Source: Streptomyces sp. NBC_01446
Lineage (GTDB): Bacteria > Actinomycetota > Actinomycetes > Streptomycetales > Streptomycetaceae
DNA: 64,000 nucleotides
NCBI RefSeq assembly: GCF_026340095.1
Contig: NZ_JAPEPO010000001.1
Coordinates: forward strand, 4,984,001-5,048,000
Reading direction: 5' to 3'
The position numbers and the translations under genes were made by a program. Below, in pieces: positions 52,136 through 61,119 of this stretch. The notes below the pieces were generated by a model. It did not search any database. It was not told where the DNA came from and was given only the letters and a program-made list of their open reading frames with translations. Positions within the stretch are counted from its first letter, which is position 1; every line of letters begins with the position of its first letter.

Positions 52136-52940
52136 CGTCGGCGGGAGCGTACGGGTCTACGGCCTGATCGCCGCGATGTGGATCCGCTCCACCCTGGTCT
52201 ACCGCACGTCGTTCGCGGCCGCGGTCCTCACCAACTTCCTTGTCACGGCACTCGATTTCGTCGTGATCTGGATGATGTTCTCGCAGGCGACCTCGATCGG
52301 CGGCTACAGCTTCGCGGAGACCGCGTTCCTGTACGGGACCGCTTCCGTCTCCTTCGGGATCACCGCTCTCCTGCTCGGCAGCGTCGACGATCTCGGGCTG
52401 CGGGTGCGCGACGGCTCCCTCGACGCGTTCCTGGTGCGCCCCGCCCCGGTGCTCGTACAGGTGGCGGCGGACCGCTTCGGCCTGCGTCGCCTCGGCCGTT
52501 TCCTCCAGGGCGCCCTGGTCCTCGGCTGGTCACTGACCCGCCTGGACCTCGACTGGACGCTCGCCAAGCTGCTTCTGCTGCCGGTGATGCTGCTGAGCGG
52601 CGCGGCGATCTTCGGCGCGGTGTACGTGGCCGGGGCGGCGTTCCAGTTCTGGGCGCAGGACGCGGCGGAGGCGCAGAGCGCGTTCACGTTCGGCGGGCTG
52701 ACGCTGCTCCAGTACCCGCCGACGGTGTTCGCCAGGGACTTCGTGATCGGCGTGACGTTCGTCGTGCCGCTGGCCTTCGTCAACTGGCTGCCCGCGCTGT
52801 ACGTGCTCGGCCGCCCCTACCCCGTCGGCCTGCCCTGGTGGCTCGCCTTCACGCCGCCGCTGGTGGCCGCCGGGAGCTGTGCGCTCGCGGGTCTGGCCTG
52901 GCGCGCGGGTGTCCGTTCGTATCGCAGTACCGGGAGCTGA
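52128..52940 (+). CDS. ABC-2 type permease subunit (DUF990 group), second
   Basis: A 270-residue membrane protein homologous in plan to the preceding one: helices at both ends and the string GLRVRDGSLDAFLVRPAPVLVQVAADRFGLRRL in the cytoplasmic loop, which docks the ATPase. It starts at GTG 52128 inside the end of the first permease gene, so they are co-translated. The ATPase gene starts 6 bp after its stop. The substrate is unknown; relatives are mostly uncharacterised and are thought to export lipids, peptides or antibiotics. Confidence 0.86.
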   Translation: MADVGGSVRVYGLIAAMWIRSTLVYRTSFAAAVLTNFLVTALDFVVIWMMFSQATSIGGYSFAETAFLYGTASVSFGITALLLGSVDDLGLRVRDGSLDAFLVRPAPVLVQVAADRFGLRRLGRFLQGALVLGWSLTRLDLDWTLAKLLLLPVMLLSGAAIFGAVYVAGAAFQFWAQDAAEAQSAFTFGGLTLLQYPPTVFARDFVIGVTFVVPLAFVNWLPALYVLGRPYPVGLPWWLAFTPPLVAAGSCALAGLAWRAGVRSYRSTGS

Positions 52941-52946
52941 GGGCGT

Positions 52947-53936
52947 ATGGCTGAGGACTTCATCGAGGTCGACGGCGTGGAGAAGGTCTTCGACGTGCGC
53001 AGGAAGACGGGACTGCTGCGGCGCGAGCGCCATCAGGTGCGGGCCGTCGACTCGCTGACCTTCGGCGTGCCGCGCGGCGAGATGGTCGGCTACATCGGGC
53101 CGAACGGCGCGGGCAAGTCCACCACGATCAAGATGCTGACCGGCATCCTCACGCCGAGCGCGGGCCGGCTGCGGGTCGCGGGCATCGAGCCGTCCCGGGA
53201 GCGGACGCGGCTCGCGCGGCGGATCGGCGTGGTGTTCGGGCAGCGTACGACGCTGTGGTGGGACCTGCCGCTGATCGACTCGTACCGGCTGATGCACCGC
53301 ATGTACCGCATCCCGGACGCGCGTTACCGGGAGAACCTCGACCGGTGCGTCGAACTGCTCGAACTGGGCCGTCTGTTGGACACGCCGGTGCGGCAGCTCT
53401 CCCTCGGGCAGCGCATGCGCGGCGACATCGCGGCGGCCCTCCTGCACGACCCCGAGGTGCTCTACCTCGACGAGCCGACCATCGGGCTCGATGTTGTCTC
53501 CAAGGTCAAGGTGCGGGGATTCCTGCGGGAGTTGAACGAGGAACGCGGTACGACGGTGCTGCTGACCACGCACGACCTGACCGACATCGAGCAGCTGTGC
53601 AAGCGCGTCATGGTCATCGACCACGGACGTCTCATGTACGACGGTCAGCTCGACGGCCTGCACCAGGTGGGGGAGAGCGAGCGGACCCTCGTCGTCGACC
53701 TGGAGCGTGAACTGCCGCCTCTGGACGTGCAGTTCGCCCGTGTGGTGAAGGTGGACGGGCCGCGCCAGTGGCTGGCGTTCCCGGCCGCGCAGTCGGCGGC
53801 GCCGCTGGTCGCGCAGATCGCGGCCGAGTATCCGCTGGCGGATCTGTCGGTGCGGGAGCCGGACATCGAGTCGGTGATCGCCCGGATGTACGCCAGGGAG
53901 GAACCATCCCTGGGAGGAACGACCGCACCCTCGTAG
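52947..53936 (+). CDS. ABC exporter ATPase
   Basis: A 329-residue ATPase with Walker A GPNGAGKSTT, Q-loop (GVVFGQRTTLWWDLP), signature LSLGQRMRGD in place of LSGGQ, Walker B VLYLDEPTIGLD and the H-loop LTTHDLTDIEQ. The LSLGQ variant signature is typical for this export group. It powers the two DUF990 permeases. The operon order is permease, permease, ATPase. A DUF1707/LiaF-like gene follows 9 bp downstream. Confidence 0.93.
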   Translation: MAEDFIEVDGVEKVFDVRRKTGLLRRERHQVRAVDSLTFGVPRGEMVGYIGPNGAGKSTTIKMLTGILTPSAGRLRVAGIEPSRERTRLARRIGVVFGQRTTLWWDLPLIDSYRLMHRMYRIPDARYRENLDRCVELLELGRLLDTPVRQLSLGQRMRGDIAAALLHDPEVLYLDEPTIGLDVVSKVKVRGFLRELNEERGTTVLLTTHDLTDIEQLCKRVMVIDHGRLMYDGQLDGLHQVGESERTLVVDLERELPPLDVQFARVVKVDGPRQWLAFPAAQSAAPLVAQIAAEYPLADLSVREPDIESVIARMYAREEPSLGGTTAPS

Positions 53937-53945
53937 GCTGACCCC

Positions 53946-54782
53946 ATGACGGACGAACGCCCTGAGCGCCCCGAGCCGAACGACCTGCCCGAGCTGCGGG
54001 CCTCCGACGCCGACCGGGACCGGGTCGCGGAGGCACTGCGGGACGCCCTCGCCGAGGGACGCCTGGACATGGAGGAGTTCGACGAGCGGCTCGAGGCCGT
54101 GTATGCGGCGCGTACGTACGGTGAGTTGGCGCCGATCACGCGTGATCTGCCGGGGGCGGGCGCGGCGGCGCCGGGGACCTCGGTGAGCTTCGTGAAGGAG
54201 CCGCAGCCCGAGGGCGCGGTCGACTGGCGGGCGCGGATCGGCGGGGAGGCCACGTCCACGTGGGCGCTCGCGCTCTTCGGCGGGTTCGGCCGCAAGGGGC
54301 GCTGGACGGTGGGTGAGAGGTTCACCGCGTTCGCGATGTTCGGCGGCGGCGAGATCGATCTGCGGGAGGCGCGGTTCGCGTCCCGTGACGTGGTCATCAA
54401 CTGCTTCGCGATCATGGGCGGGATCCAGATCAAGGTGCCGCCGGAGCTGGACGTCGCCGTCAAGGGCTTCGGCTTCATGGGTGGCGTCGACGACCGGGCG
54501 TCGGGCGAGGGCACACCGGGCTCGCCGCGGGTCGTCGTGCGGGGGTTCGCCCTGATGGGCGGTGTCGGCGTGGACCGCAGGGTGTCGCGTGAGGAGCGCC
54601 TTCGCCTCAAGGAGGAGCGCCGCCAGGACAAGCTGGACCGCAGGACGGCGCACCGTGGGGCGCTGGAGGGCCGGCACGAGCGGCACGCCGAACGCCATCA
54701 TCTGCGGCACGAGCGCCACGAGGAGCGGCGCGAGCGCCAGTGGGAGCGGGCGGAGGAGCGCCGCGAGAGGCGTGAGCCGTAG
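53946..54782 (+). CDS. DUF1707 / LiaF-like envelope stress protein
   Basis: A 278-residue protein without membrane helices. Residues about 15-70 are DUF1707 (LRASDADRDRVAEALRDALA EGRLDMEEFDERLEAVYAAR TYGELAPITRDL), a helical DNA-binding-like domain. Residues about 95-210 match the LiaF-type C-terminal beta solenoid (GRKGRWTVGERFTAFAMFGG, EIDLREARFASRDVVINCFA). The last 75 residues are an Arg/Glu/His-rich charged helix. LiaF proteins control cell-envelope stress signalling. Here it is linked to an ABC exporter, which suggests a role in sensing envelope damage. ATG at 53946, 9 bp after the ATPase stop. Confidence 0.85.
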   Translation: MTDERPERPEPNDLPELRASDADRDRVAEALRDALAEGRLDMEEFDERLEAVYAARTYGELAPITRDLPGAGAAAPGTSVSFVKEPQPEGAVDWRARIGGEATSTWALALFGGFGRKGRWTVGERFTAFAMFGGGEIDLREARFASRDVVINCFAIMGGIQIKVPPELDVAVKGFGFMGGVDDRASGEGTPGSPRVVVRGFALMGGVGVDRRVSREERLRLKEERRQDKLDRRTAHRGALEGRHERHAERHHLRHERHEERRERQWERAEERRERREP

Positions 54783-54794
54783 CGCCGGGGCGCG

Positions 54795-56117
54795 CTACAG
54801 CTCGGCCGGCGTCGACCCCTTAAGCGTCGTCAGGTTGAACGTGTCCGCCATCCTGCGGAAGCCGGAGTCGCTCGGGTGCAGGTGGTCACCGGAGTCGTAA
54901 CCGGGCAGCAGCTTGCGGGGGTTGTACGGGTCGCGCAGTGCCTTGTCGAAGTCGACGAACTCGTCGAAGACCTTGCCGGAGCGGATCTGCGCGTTCACGG
55001 ACTGGCGCACGCCGTCGAGGCGGGGCTCGTAGCCGCGGTGGCCCTGGAACGGCATGAGGGTCGCGCCGACCACGCGCAGGCCGCGGGTGTGCGCCTGCCG
55101 GGTCAGCTCCCGCAGACCCTCGACGATCTTGTCGGGGTCGTTCTGGTGCGGGTTGCGGAGGATGTCGTTGATGCCGAGCGCGATCACGACGGCCTTGACG
55201 CCGGACCGGTCGAGGACGTCCCGGTCGAAGCGCGAGAGGCCGCTCGGGTTGTTCGCGGGGCGGCCGAGGCCGTCGGACAGGATGCGGTTGCCGCTGATGC
55301 CCTGGTTGACGACGCCGTAGCGCGCCGCGCCGTTCTCGTCGCGCAGTCGGGCCGCGAGGACGTCGGTCCAGCGGTGGTTGGCGCCCACCGTCGAGGTGAC
55401 GCCGTCGGTCAGGGAGTCGCCTATCACGACGACGGTGCCGTCCGATTCGTTGCTGAGCACGTCGAGCGCGGTGACGTAGCGCCAGTACGGGGTCTGCTCC
55501 GTGTACGCGGCGCCGGTCGCGTCCTCCGTGCGGTCGCCCTGGGCGACGTACGACATCTGGCGGGCCTGCGGGTGGAAGGTGACCGGACCCGACGGGGTGG
55601 GCGAGTAGCTCGTGACGAGCATGTCCGCGTCGTGCGGGACGCGCAGCCGCACGGCGTCGCTCATGGCCTGGGAGCCGGCCGGGATGACGACCGAGGTGTT
55701 GCCGGCGAAGGTGAGGCGGCGCAGCGTGCCGGCCGCGGCGACCGGGCTGTTGGGCGCGGCGGCGACGGCGACCGAGGCGTGCGTGATGCTGAGCGGCTGC
55801 TGCCCGTAGAGGTTGGAGAACGTGATGCGGGCGCTGGTGCCGCCGATGCTGGTGTGCACGACGTTGCGCACGGAGCGGCCCGCGAGGCCGTCGGTCTCGG
55901 TGCCGGGCTCGCCGCCCGCGGGGGAGGCCGACCAACTGCCGGACCAGGTGCCGGTGGAGGCGGGGGCGGCCGAGTTCTGCGGGTGCCGGGGGCCGGCGCT
56001 GACCGTGCTGTTCGAGCCGTCGTAGGCACCGGAGACGCCCAGGTATATGGCGGCCGAAATCACGACGACCAGGGCCGCGAGCGCGGCCAGCAGGGCATAA
56101 CCGTGGCGCTTGGTCAT
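54795..56117 (-). CDS. SGNH/GDSL-type secreted hydrolase
   Basis: A 440-residue secreted or anchored enzyme: signal anchor at residues about 6-26 (HGYALLAALAALVVVISAAI), a Ser/Gly-rich linker and a lipase-like domain. Catalytic Ser in VVVIGDSLTDGVTS, Gly/Asn blocks NQGISGNRIL and ALGINDIL, and Asp-x-x-His in SGDHLHPSDSG give the SGNH set. Between linker and lipase domain lies a beta-rich region of about 150 residues. Such esterases may act on polysaccharide acetyl groups or lipids. ATG at 56117 follows GAGGAG. The longer frame to 56441 was rejected. Confidence 0.9.
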   Translation of the reverse strand: MTKRHGYALLAALAALVVVISAAIYLGVSGAYDGSNSTVSAGPRHPQNSAAPASTGTWSGSWSASPAGGEPGTETDGLAGRSVRNVVHTSIGGTSARITFSNLYGQQPLSITHASVAVAAAPNSPVAAAGTLRRLTFAGNTSVVIPAGSQAMSDAVRLRVPHDADMLVTSYSPTPSGPVTFHPQARQMSYVAQGDRTEDATGAAYTEQTPYWRYVTALDVLSNESDGTVVVIGDSLTDGVTSTVGANHRWTDVLAARLRDENGAARYGVVNQGISGNRILSDGLGRPANNPSGLSRFDRDVLDRSGVKAVVIALGINDILRNPHQNDPDKIVEGLRELTRQAHTRGLRVVGATLMPFQGHRGYEPRLDGVRQSVNAQIRSGKVFDEFVDFDKALRDPYNPRKLLPGYDSGDHLHPSDSGFRRMADTFNLTTLKGSTPAEL

Positions 56118-56338
56118 GCGGGGGTGTCTCCTCGGGGAGCGGGAGCCCCGAGGCTCCGGTGTGATGATCCCATGATGCGTCATGGGCCGGGAGGAAGCCG
56201 ACACTGCCCCCCTCCGCCTTTTGAGACGCCGGGAACTTGTCGTCCGTTCCGGGAGTCGGTCAGGTAGGGACAATGTGTGAGAGGGATGACACGGAGGACT
56301 GCCGGGTGAGCGGACTTGTGACGGGCGGAGTGAGGTGA

Positions 56339-57736
56339 GTGGACGAAGTGGAGGACGCGAAGCGCGCGGCGGCCGCGCGCGGTACGGAGGAAACGGACGA
56401 AGCGGGCATGGGTGAGCATGCCCGTGCGCGCGGCTCCTCATTCGCGACGCGGCCGGCCCCGTTCGGCGCGGGCCCCGGCTCCTTCAGCCCCGCCGACGTG
56501 GAGAAGCAGCGCGGCGTACGGCGGATGAAGACCACCGCCACCGGCCTGCTCCTGCTCGTCGCCGTCATCTACGTACTCGCCCAGTGGGGGCAGAACTCCG
56601 GCGCGGGAGCCTGGGCGGGCTACGTCGCAGCCGCCGCCGAAGCGGGCATGGTCGGCGCCCTCGCCGACTGGTTCGCGGTCACCGCGCTCTTCCGCCGCCC
56701 CCTCGGCCTGCCCATCCCGCACACGGCGATCATCCCGACCAAGAAGGACCAGCTGGGCGTCTCGCTCGGCGAGTTCGTCGGGGAGAACTTCCTCTCCTCC
56801 GACGTCGTACGGCAGCGGCTGCGCGCCGTCGGCATCGGCGGCCGGCTCGGCACCTGGCTGGCCGAACCGGAGCACGCCGACCGGGTGACGGCCGAGCTCG
56901 CCACCGCCCTGCGCGGAGCCCTCACCGTGCTGCGCGACTCGGACGTCCAGGCGGTCGTCGGCGAGGCCATCACACGCCGCGCCGACGCCCAGGAGGTCGC
57001 GCCCGGCATCGGCAAGTTGCTGGAGAAGGTCGTCGCCGACGGCGGCCACAAGCGGGCTGTGGACCTCATCTGCGCACGGGCCCACGACTGGCTGGTGCGG
57101 CACGGGGACTCCGTCATGGACGCGGTGCAGGGCGGCGCCCCCGGCTGGACCCCACGGTTCGTCGACAGGAAGATCGGCGACCGCGTCTACAAGGAGCTCC
57201 TGCGCTTCGTCACCGAGATGCGCGACATGCCCGGGCACCCGGCCCGCGGCGCACTCGACCGCTTCCTCGGCGACTTCGCCTCCGACCTCCAGTCCGACAC
57301 GGACACGCGGGCGCGCGTCGAGCGCCTGAAGTCCGAGATCATCGCCCGTCCCGAGGTCCAGGACCTGATCGCCTCCACCTGGTCCGCGGTCCGCGCCATG
57401 ATCGTCGCGGCGGCGGAGGACGAGCGCAGCGAGCTGCGGCTGCGCGTACGGGCCTCGCTGCTCTCCCTCGGCCGCCGGATGGCGACCGACCACCGCCTCC
57501 AGGCCAAGGTCGACGGCTGGGTCGAGGGCGCGGCCACGTACGTCGTGACGACGTACCGCAAGGAGATCACCTCGCTGATCACGGACACCGTGGCGGGCTG
57601 GGACGCCGAGCACACCTCGAAGAAGATCGAGGCGCACATCGGCCGTGACCTGCAGTTCATCCGGATCAACGGCACGGTGGTGGGCTCGCTGGCAGGGCTC
57701 GCGATCTACGCGGTGTCGCGGGCGCTGGGGGCGTGA
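56339..57736 (+). CDS. DUF445 family membrane protein
   Basis: A 465-residue protein. Two membrane helices are near residues 65-110 (GLLLLVAVIYVLAQW; YVAAAAEAGMVGALADWFAV TALFRRPLGLPIPHTAIIPT), then a long helical cytoplasmic domain (KKDQLGVSLGEFVGENFLS) and a last helix at the C-terminus (SLAGLAIYAVSRALG). DUF445 proteins are widespread and uncharacterised. GTG at 56339 follows GGAGTGAG. Its 3' end overlaps the 3' end of the convergent MFS gene by 71 bp. Confidence 0.82.
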   Translation: MDEVEDAKRAAAARGTEETDEAGMGEHARARGSSFATRPAPFGAGPGSFSPADVEKQRGVRRMKTTATGLLLLVAVIYVLAQWGQNSGAGAWAGYVAAAAEAGMVGALADWFAVTALFRRPLGLPIPHTAIIPTKKDQLGVSLGEFVGENFLSSDVVRQRLRAVGIGGRLGTWLAEPEHADRVTAELATALRGALTVLRDSDVQAVVGEAITRRADAQEVAPGIGKLLEKVVADGGHKRAVDLICARAHDWLVRHGDSVMDAVQGGAPGWTPRFVDRKIGDRVYKELLRFVTEMRDMPGHPARGALDRFLGDFASDLQSDTDTRARVERLKSEIIARPEVQDLIASTWSAVRAMIVAAAEDERSELRLRVRASLLSLGRRMATDHRLQAKVDGWVEGAATYVVTTYRKEITSLITDTVAGWDAEHTSKKIEAHIGRDLQFIRINGTVVGSLAGLAIYAVSRALGA

Positions 57737-58958
57737 CGCGCCGCCCCCGCGGCCTCCGCAGGGTCAGCGCGAGGAGGGCCGCCCCCGCGCACAGCGCGCC
57801 CGCGCCCACCCACACCGGGTCGTACGAGCCGAAGGTGTCCCGCGCCATCCCGCCCGCGAACGCCACGGCCCCGGCCCCGACCTGGTGCGCGGCGCTCACC
57901 CAGCCGAACACGACCGGCGCGTCCGCCCCGTAGTGGGCGCGGCACAGCGCGATCGTCGGCGGCACGGTCGCCACGTCGAGCAGCCCGAAGACGACGGTGA
58001 ACGCGACGAGCGGCGCGTCCACGGCCGACGTCAGGAGCAGCGGCAGCGCGAGGAGGGTGAGGCCGCGCAGGGCGTAGTACACGGCGAGCAGGCGGCGCGG
58101 ATCGGCGCGGTCCGTCAGCCATCCGGACGCCACCGTCCCCGCGACATTGAAGATCCCGATGAGGGAGAGCAGCGACGCGGCGACGGTCACCGGCATCCCG
58201 TGGTCGTGGGCGGCGGGCGCGAAGTGCGTCCACATCACCCCGTTCGTCGAGGCGCCGCAGACCGCGAACGTCCCGGCGAGCAGCCAGAACGGGCCGGTGC
58301 GGGCGGCGCGGGCGAGCGTGCGCAGGGCGCGCCGCGCGGCGTCCTCCCTCAGGGCCGGCCCTTTGCGCGGATCGCGCACCGCGGCCCACACCACGGGCAG
58401 CGCGCCGGCCGCGGCGAGCGCGAGAGCCGCGGCGGCCGCCCGCCACGAGTACGTGTCGATCACCCACGACAGCACGGGCAGGAACACGAACTGCCCCACC
58501 ACGCTCGCCGCCGTGAGCAGCCCGGTGACGAGCCCGCGCCGCGCGACGAACCACCGCTCGGTGACGGTCGCGGCGAACGTCGTGGCGGTCGCCCCCGTCC
58601 CCAGGCCCACCAGCGCGCCCCAGTACAGGACGAACTGCCAGGGTGCGGTCATGGTCGTGGCGAGCCCGGCCCCGGCCGCGACGAGACACAGGGCGCCGAC
58701 GGCGACGCGCCGCATCCCGAGCCGGTCCATGAGCGCCGCGGTGAAGGGGGCACTCGCCCCGTACACGACCATGTTCACGAGCGAGCCGAGCCCGACGGAC
58801 GCCCGTGACCAGCCGAGATCCTCGTGCAGAGGCCCGACGAGCAGACCGGCGAGCGTGCTGAACGCACCGGCCGTGACGATGGCGAGCGCGGCTCCGGCGG
58901 CCACGGTCCAGGGCGAGCCGGGTTTGTGGGGGTGCGGCCGGGGGCTGGAGTTCTTCAT
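57666..58958 (-). CDS. MFS transporter (monocarboxylate/oxalate-like)
   Basis: A 430-residue transporter with twelve helices. Helix 1 GAALAIVTAGAFSTLAGLLV, the 2-3 loop ALMDRLGMRRVAVGAL and TERWFVARRGLVTGLLTAAS are typical for the monocarboxylate transporter-like group. The last 30 residues are basic and Pro-rich (APATPRRSRALP), encoded opposite the end of the DUF445 gene. ATG at 58958. It is divergent from the GlxA-type regulator with 72 bp between start codons and is its probable target. Confidence 0.88.
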   Translation of the reverse strand: MKNSSPRPHPHKPGSPWTVAAGAALAIVTAGAFSTLAGLLVGPLHEDLGWSRASVGLGSLVNMVVYGASAPFTAALMDRLGMRRVAVGALCLVAAGAGLATTMTAPWQFVLYWGALVGLGTGATATTFAATVTERWFVARRGLVTGLLTAASVVGQFVFLPVLSWVIDTYSWRAAAAALALAAAGALPVVWAAVRDPRKGPALREDAARRALRTLARAARTGPFWLLAGTFAVCGASTNGVMWTHFAPAAHDHGMPVTVAASLLSLIGIFNVAGTVASGWLTDRADPRRLLAVYYALRGLTLLALPLLLTSAVDAPLVAFTVVFGLLDVATVPPTIALCRAHYGADAPVVFGWVSAAHQVGAGAVAFAGGMARDTFGSYDPVWVGAGALCAGAALLALTLRRPRGRRVTPPAPATPRRSRALPASPPPCR

Positions 58959-58996
58959 GACTTCCACCCTGTGACGGAGGCACCCGCCGCCACGAC

Positions 58997-59031
58997 TGGC
59001 CAGATGGCCACGAGGTGAAAGAATCTGGCCA
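58997..59031. promoter_or_regulatory. Candidate operator between the MFS gene and the GlxA-type regulator
   Basis: TGGCCAGAT (58997-59005) and ATCTGGCCA (59023-59031) are perfect inverted 9-bp arms, 17 nt apart, and a third TGGCCA lies at 59005-59010. The second arm overlaps the regulator's ATG at 59031. Confidence 0.55.
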
Positions 59032-60119
59032 TGACTCCCGTAAGGCCCGCGACGCCGGCGCACAGCGGCCGCCGGACCGTCGCCGTCCTCGTGCGTGACG
59101 GCGTCCTGCCCATGGAACTCGGCCTGGTCCACCAGCTGTTCGGCACGGCGAGGTCCGCGGCGGGCGAGCCGCTCTACGACGTCCGCACCTGCGCCCCGCG
59201 CCCCGGCAGGATCCGCACGGACGCGGACTTCCCGATCTACGCGGAGCACGGCCTTGAGGCGGTGGCCGCCGCGGACACGGTCCTCGTACCGGCGTCGCAC
59301 GAGACGGACGAGGGCCTGCGGCCGGGCGGCCTGCCCGAGGAGCTGGCGGAGGCCCTGCGCACGGCGGCGGCCCCGCGTACGGCGGAGGAGGTGCGTGGGG
59401 CGGAGGGGGCGCCCGGGCGCCGCCCCGCGCGGGTCCCCCGCCGCATCGCCTCCATCTGCACGGGCTCGTTCGTGCTCGCCGCGGCGGGACTCCTGGACGG
59501 CCGGCGCGCGACGACGCACTGGATGTCGGCCGATCTCTTCGCGCGTACGTTCCCGTCCGTGACGGTGGACCCCGGCGTCCTGTACGTCGACGAGGGCCGG
59601 ATCCTCACGTCCGCGGGCGAGGCGGCGGGCATCGACCTGTGCCTCCACATGATCCGCCGCGACCACGGCGCGGCCGTCGCCGCGGAGGTGGCGCGCCGCA
59701 CGGTGGTGCCGCCGCACCGGGAGGGCGGCCAGGCACAGTACATCCAACGCCCCGTGGAATCAGAGGGGTTGACGTCCACGTCCGCGTCACGCGCCTGGGC
59801 CCTCACCCGCCTCGCCGAGCCCCTCACCCTCGCCGAGCTGGCCGCGCACGACGCCATGTCCGTGCGCACGTACAGCCGCCGCTTCCGGGAGGAGACCGGC
59901 CTCACCCCCATCCAGTGGCTGACCCAGCGCCGGGTGGACCGCGCGCGCGAACTCCTGGAACAGACCGACCACACCGTCGACCGCATCGCGACGGAGGCGG
60001 GCTTCGGCACGGGCGCCTCGCTCAGGCAGCACTTCCAGGCGGGGCTCGGGGTGTCGCCGGGGGCGTACAGGTTGACGTTCAGGGGGAACGGGCGGGCAGG
60101 CGAGCGGGTACGGACATGA
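59031..60119 (+). CDS. GlxA/FtrA-type AraC-family regulator
   Basis: A 362-residue regulator with a DJ-1/PfpI-like N-terminal domain (RRTVAVLVRDGVLPMELGLV; RRIASICTGSFVLAAAGLLD with the class I amidotransferase-like Cys) and a C-terminal AraC-type double helix-turn-helix (LAAHDAMSVRTYSRRFREET; RATEAGFGTG in DRIATEAGFGTGASLRQHF). The N-terminal domain probably senses a small molecule. An insertion of about 30 Ala/Arg-rich residues lies near 110-140. It is divergent from the MFS gene. Confidence 0.9.
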   Translation: MTPVRPATPAHSGRRTVAVLVRDGVLPMELGLVHQLFGTARSAAGEPLYDVRTCAPRPGRIRTDADFPIYAEHGLEAVAAADTVLVPASHETDEGLRPGGLPEELAEALRTAAAPRTAEEVRGAEGAPGRRPARVPRRIASICTGSFVLAAAGLLDGRRATTHWMSADLFARTFPSVTVDPGVLYVDEGRILTSAGEAAGIDLCLHMIRRDHGAAVAAEVARRTVVPPHREGGQAQYIQRPVESEGLTSTSASRAWALTRLAEPLTLAELAAHDAMSVRTYSRRFREETGLTPIQWLTQRRVDRARELLEQTDHTVDRIATEAGFGTGASLRQHFQAGLGVSPGAYRLTFRGNGRAGERVRT

Positions 60120-60225
60120 GCATGCGTGCGCTGCTCATCGCGACAGCGGTCGGGCGCACGTTCCGCAAGGATGACCGGTAGTCCGCGTACCGCCCCGACC
60201 TGACCCCACCGCACGGGAGCCCCCG

Positions 60226-60591
60226 ATGACCATCCGCAGGATCGTCCCGGACCTCACGACGAAGTCGCCGGAGTCGATGGCCGAGAACCGCGACTTCTAC
60301 GGCCTGCTCGGCTTCGAGGAGGTCATGAACCAAGGCTGGGTGATGACACTCGCGTCCCCCTCCAACCCGACCGCCCAGGTCAGCTTCCTCACCCACGAGG
60401 CGACCGCGCCCGTCGTCCCGGACCTCAGCGTGGAGGTCGAGGACGTGGACGCGGTGTACGCGCAGGTACGCGCATCGGGCGCCGAGATCGTCCACGACCT
60501 CCGCGACGAGGAGTGGGGCGTGCGCCGCTTCTTCGTACGGGACCCGGAAGGGCGAGTGGTGAACGTACTGGGGCACCGGCGGCCGAGCTAG
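60226..60591 (+). CDS. Glyoxalase/VOC-fold protein
   Basis: A 121-residue vicinal-oxygen-chelate protein with the usual strings: SPESMAENRDFYGLLGFEEV, WVMTLASP, LSVEVEDVDAVYAQVRASGA and RRFFVRDPEGRVVNVLGHR. Few metal ligands are clear, so it may be an antibiotic-binding or lyase-like member. ATG at 60226 is preceded by GGGAGCCCC. It stands alone between the AraC gene and a small membrane protein gene. Confidence 0.88.
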   Translation: MTIRRIVPDLTTKSPESMAENRDFYGLLGFEEVMNQGWVMTLASPSNPTAQVSFLTHEATAPVVPDLSVEVEDVDAVYAQVRASGAEIVHDLRDEEWGVRRFFVRDPEGRVVNVLGHRRPS

Positions 60592-60613
60592 GGCCTTTTG
60601 TCCGGATCAGGGT

Positions 60614-60916
60614 CTAGGCGCGCCGGTCGGCCAGGACGTACGACGCGGCGGCGACGCCCCCGGCGACCGTGAACACGGCGGGCCAGGCACCGAGCTTCTT
60701 GGCGAGCGGGTGCGACCCGGCGAACGCGGCGACGTAGGCACCACCGAGTACGGCGGCGACCCGGCCCCCGGCGGCCTGCCGCCACTGAGCCCCGGCCGCG
60801 ACGCCGGCTGCGGCCAGTACGACACCGCCGAGCTGCCGCTTCTTGGTGAACCGCGCCACGGCGTACCCGCCGACAATCCCGCTCGCGGCCACTGCCGCCG
60901 CCGGTACCTTCGCCAT
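60614..60916 (-). CDS. Small membrane protein
   Basis: A 100-residue Ala/Gly-rich protein with three or four short hydrophobic helices (AAAVAASGIVGGYAVARFTK; GGVVLAAAGVAAGAQWR; GGAYVAAFAGSHPLAK; AVFTVAGGVAAASYVLA). No known domain. ATG at 60916 follows GAGG. Convergent with the glyoxalase-fold gene. Confidence 0.6.
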   Translation of the reverse strand: MAKVPAAAVAASGIVGGYAVARFTKKRQLGGVVLAAAGVAAGAQWRQAAGGRVAAVLGGAYVAAFAGSHPLAKKLGAWPAVFTVAGGVAAASYVLADRRA

Positions 60917-61119
60917 CACTGCCTCACTTCTCCGTCATGTGCGGCCCGGGTGGACCGGGACCGATTCGAGGCTAACGCGCGGGATTGCGGCACCTGCGGG
61001 CAGGTTCGGATCCCCGCGTACGGGGATCCGGAGCGCCGTCGTAAATGGCCCCCGGTGCACTAGAATTCCTGTGCGATCAACGGGGGTTGAGCGCCACATG
61101 TGACCGGGGGAGCGGCGTG

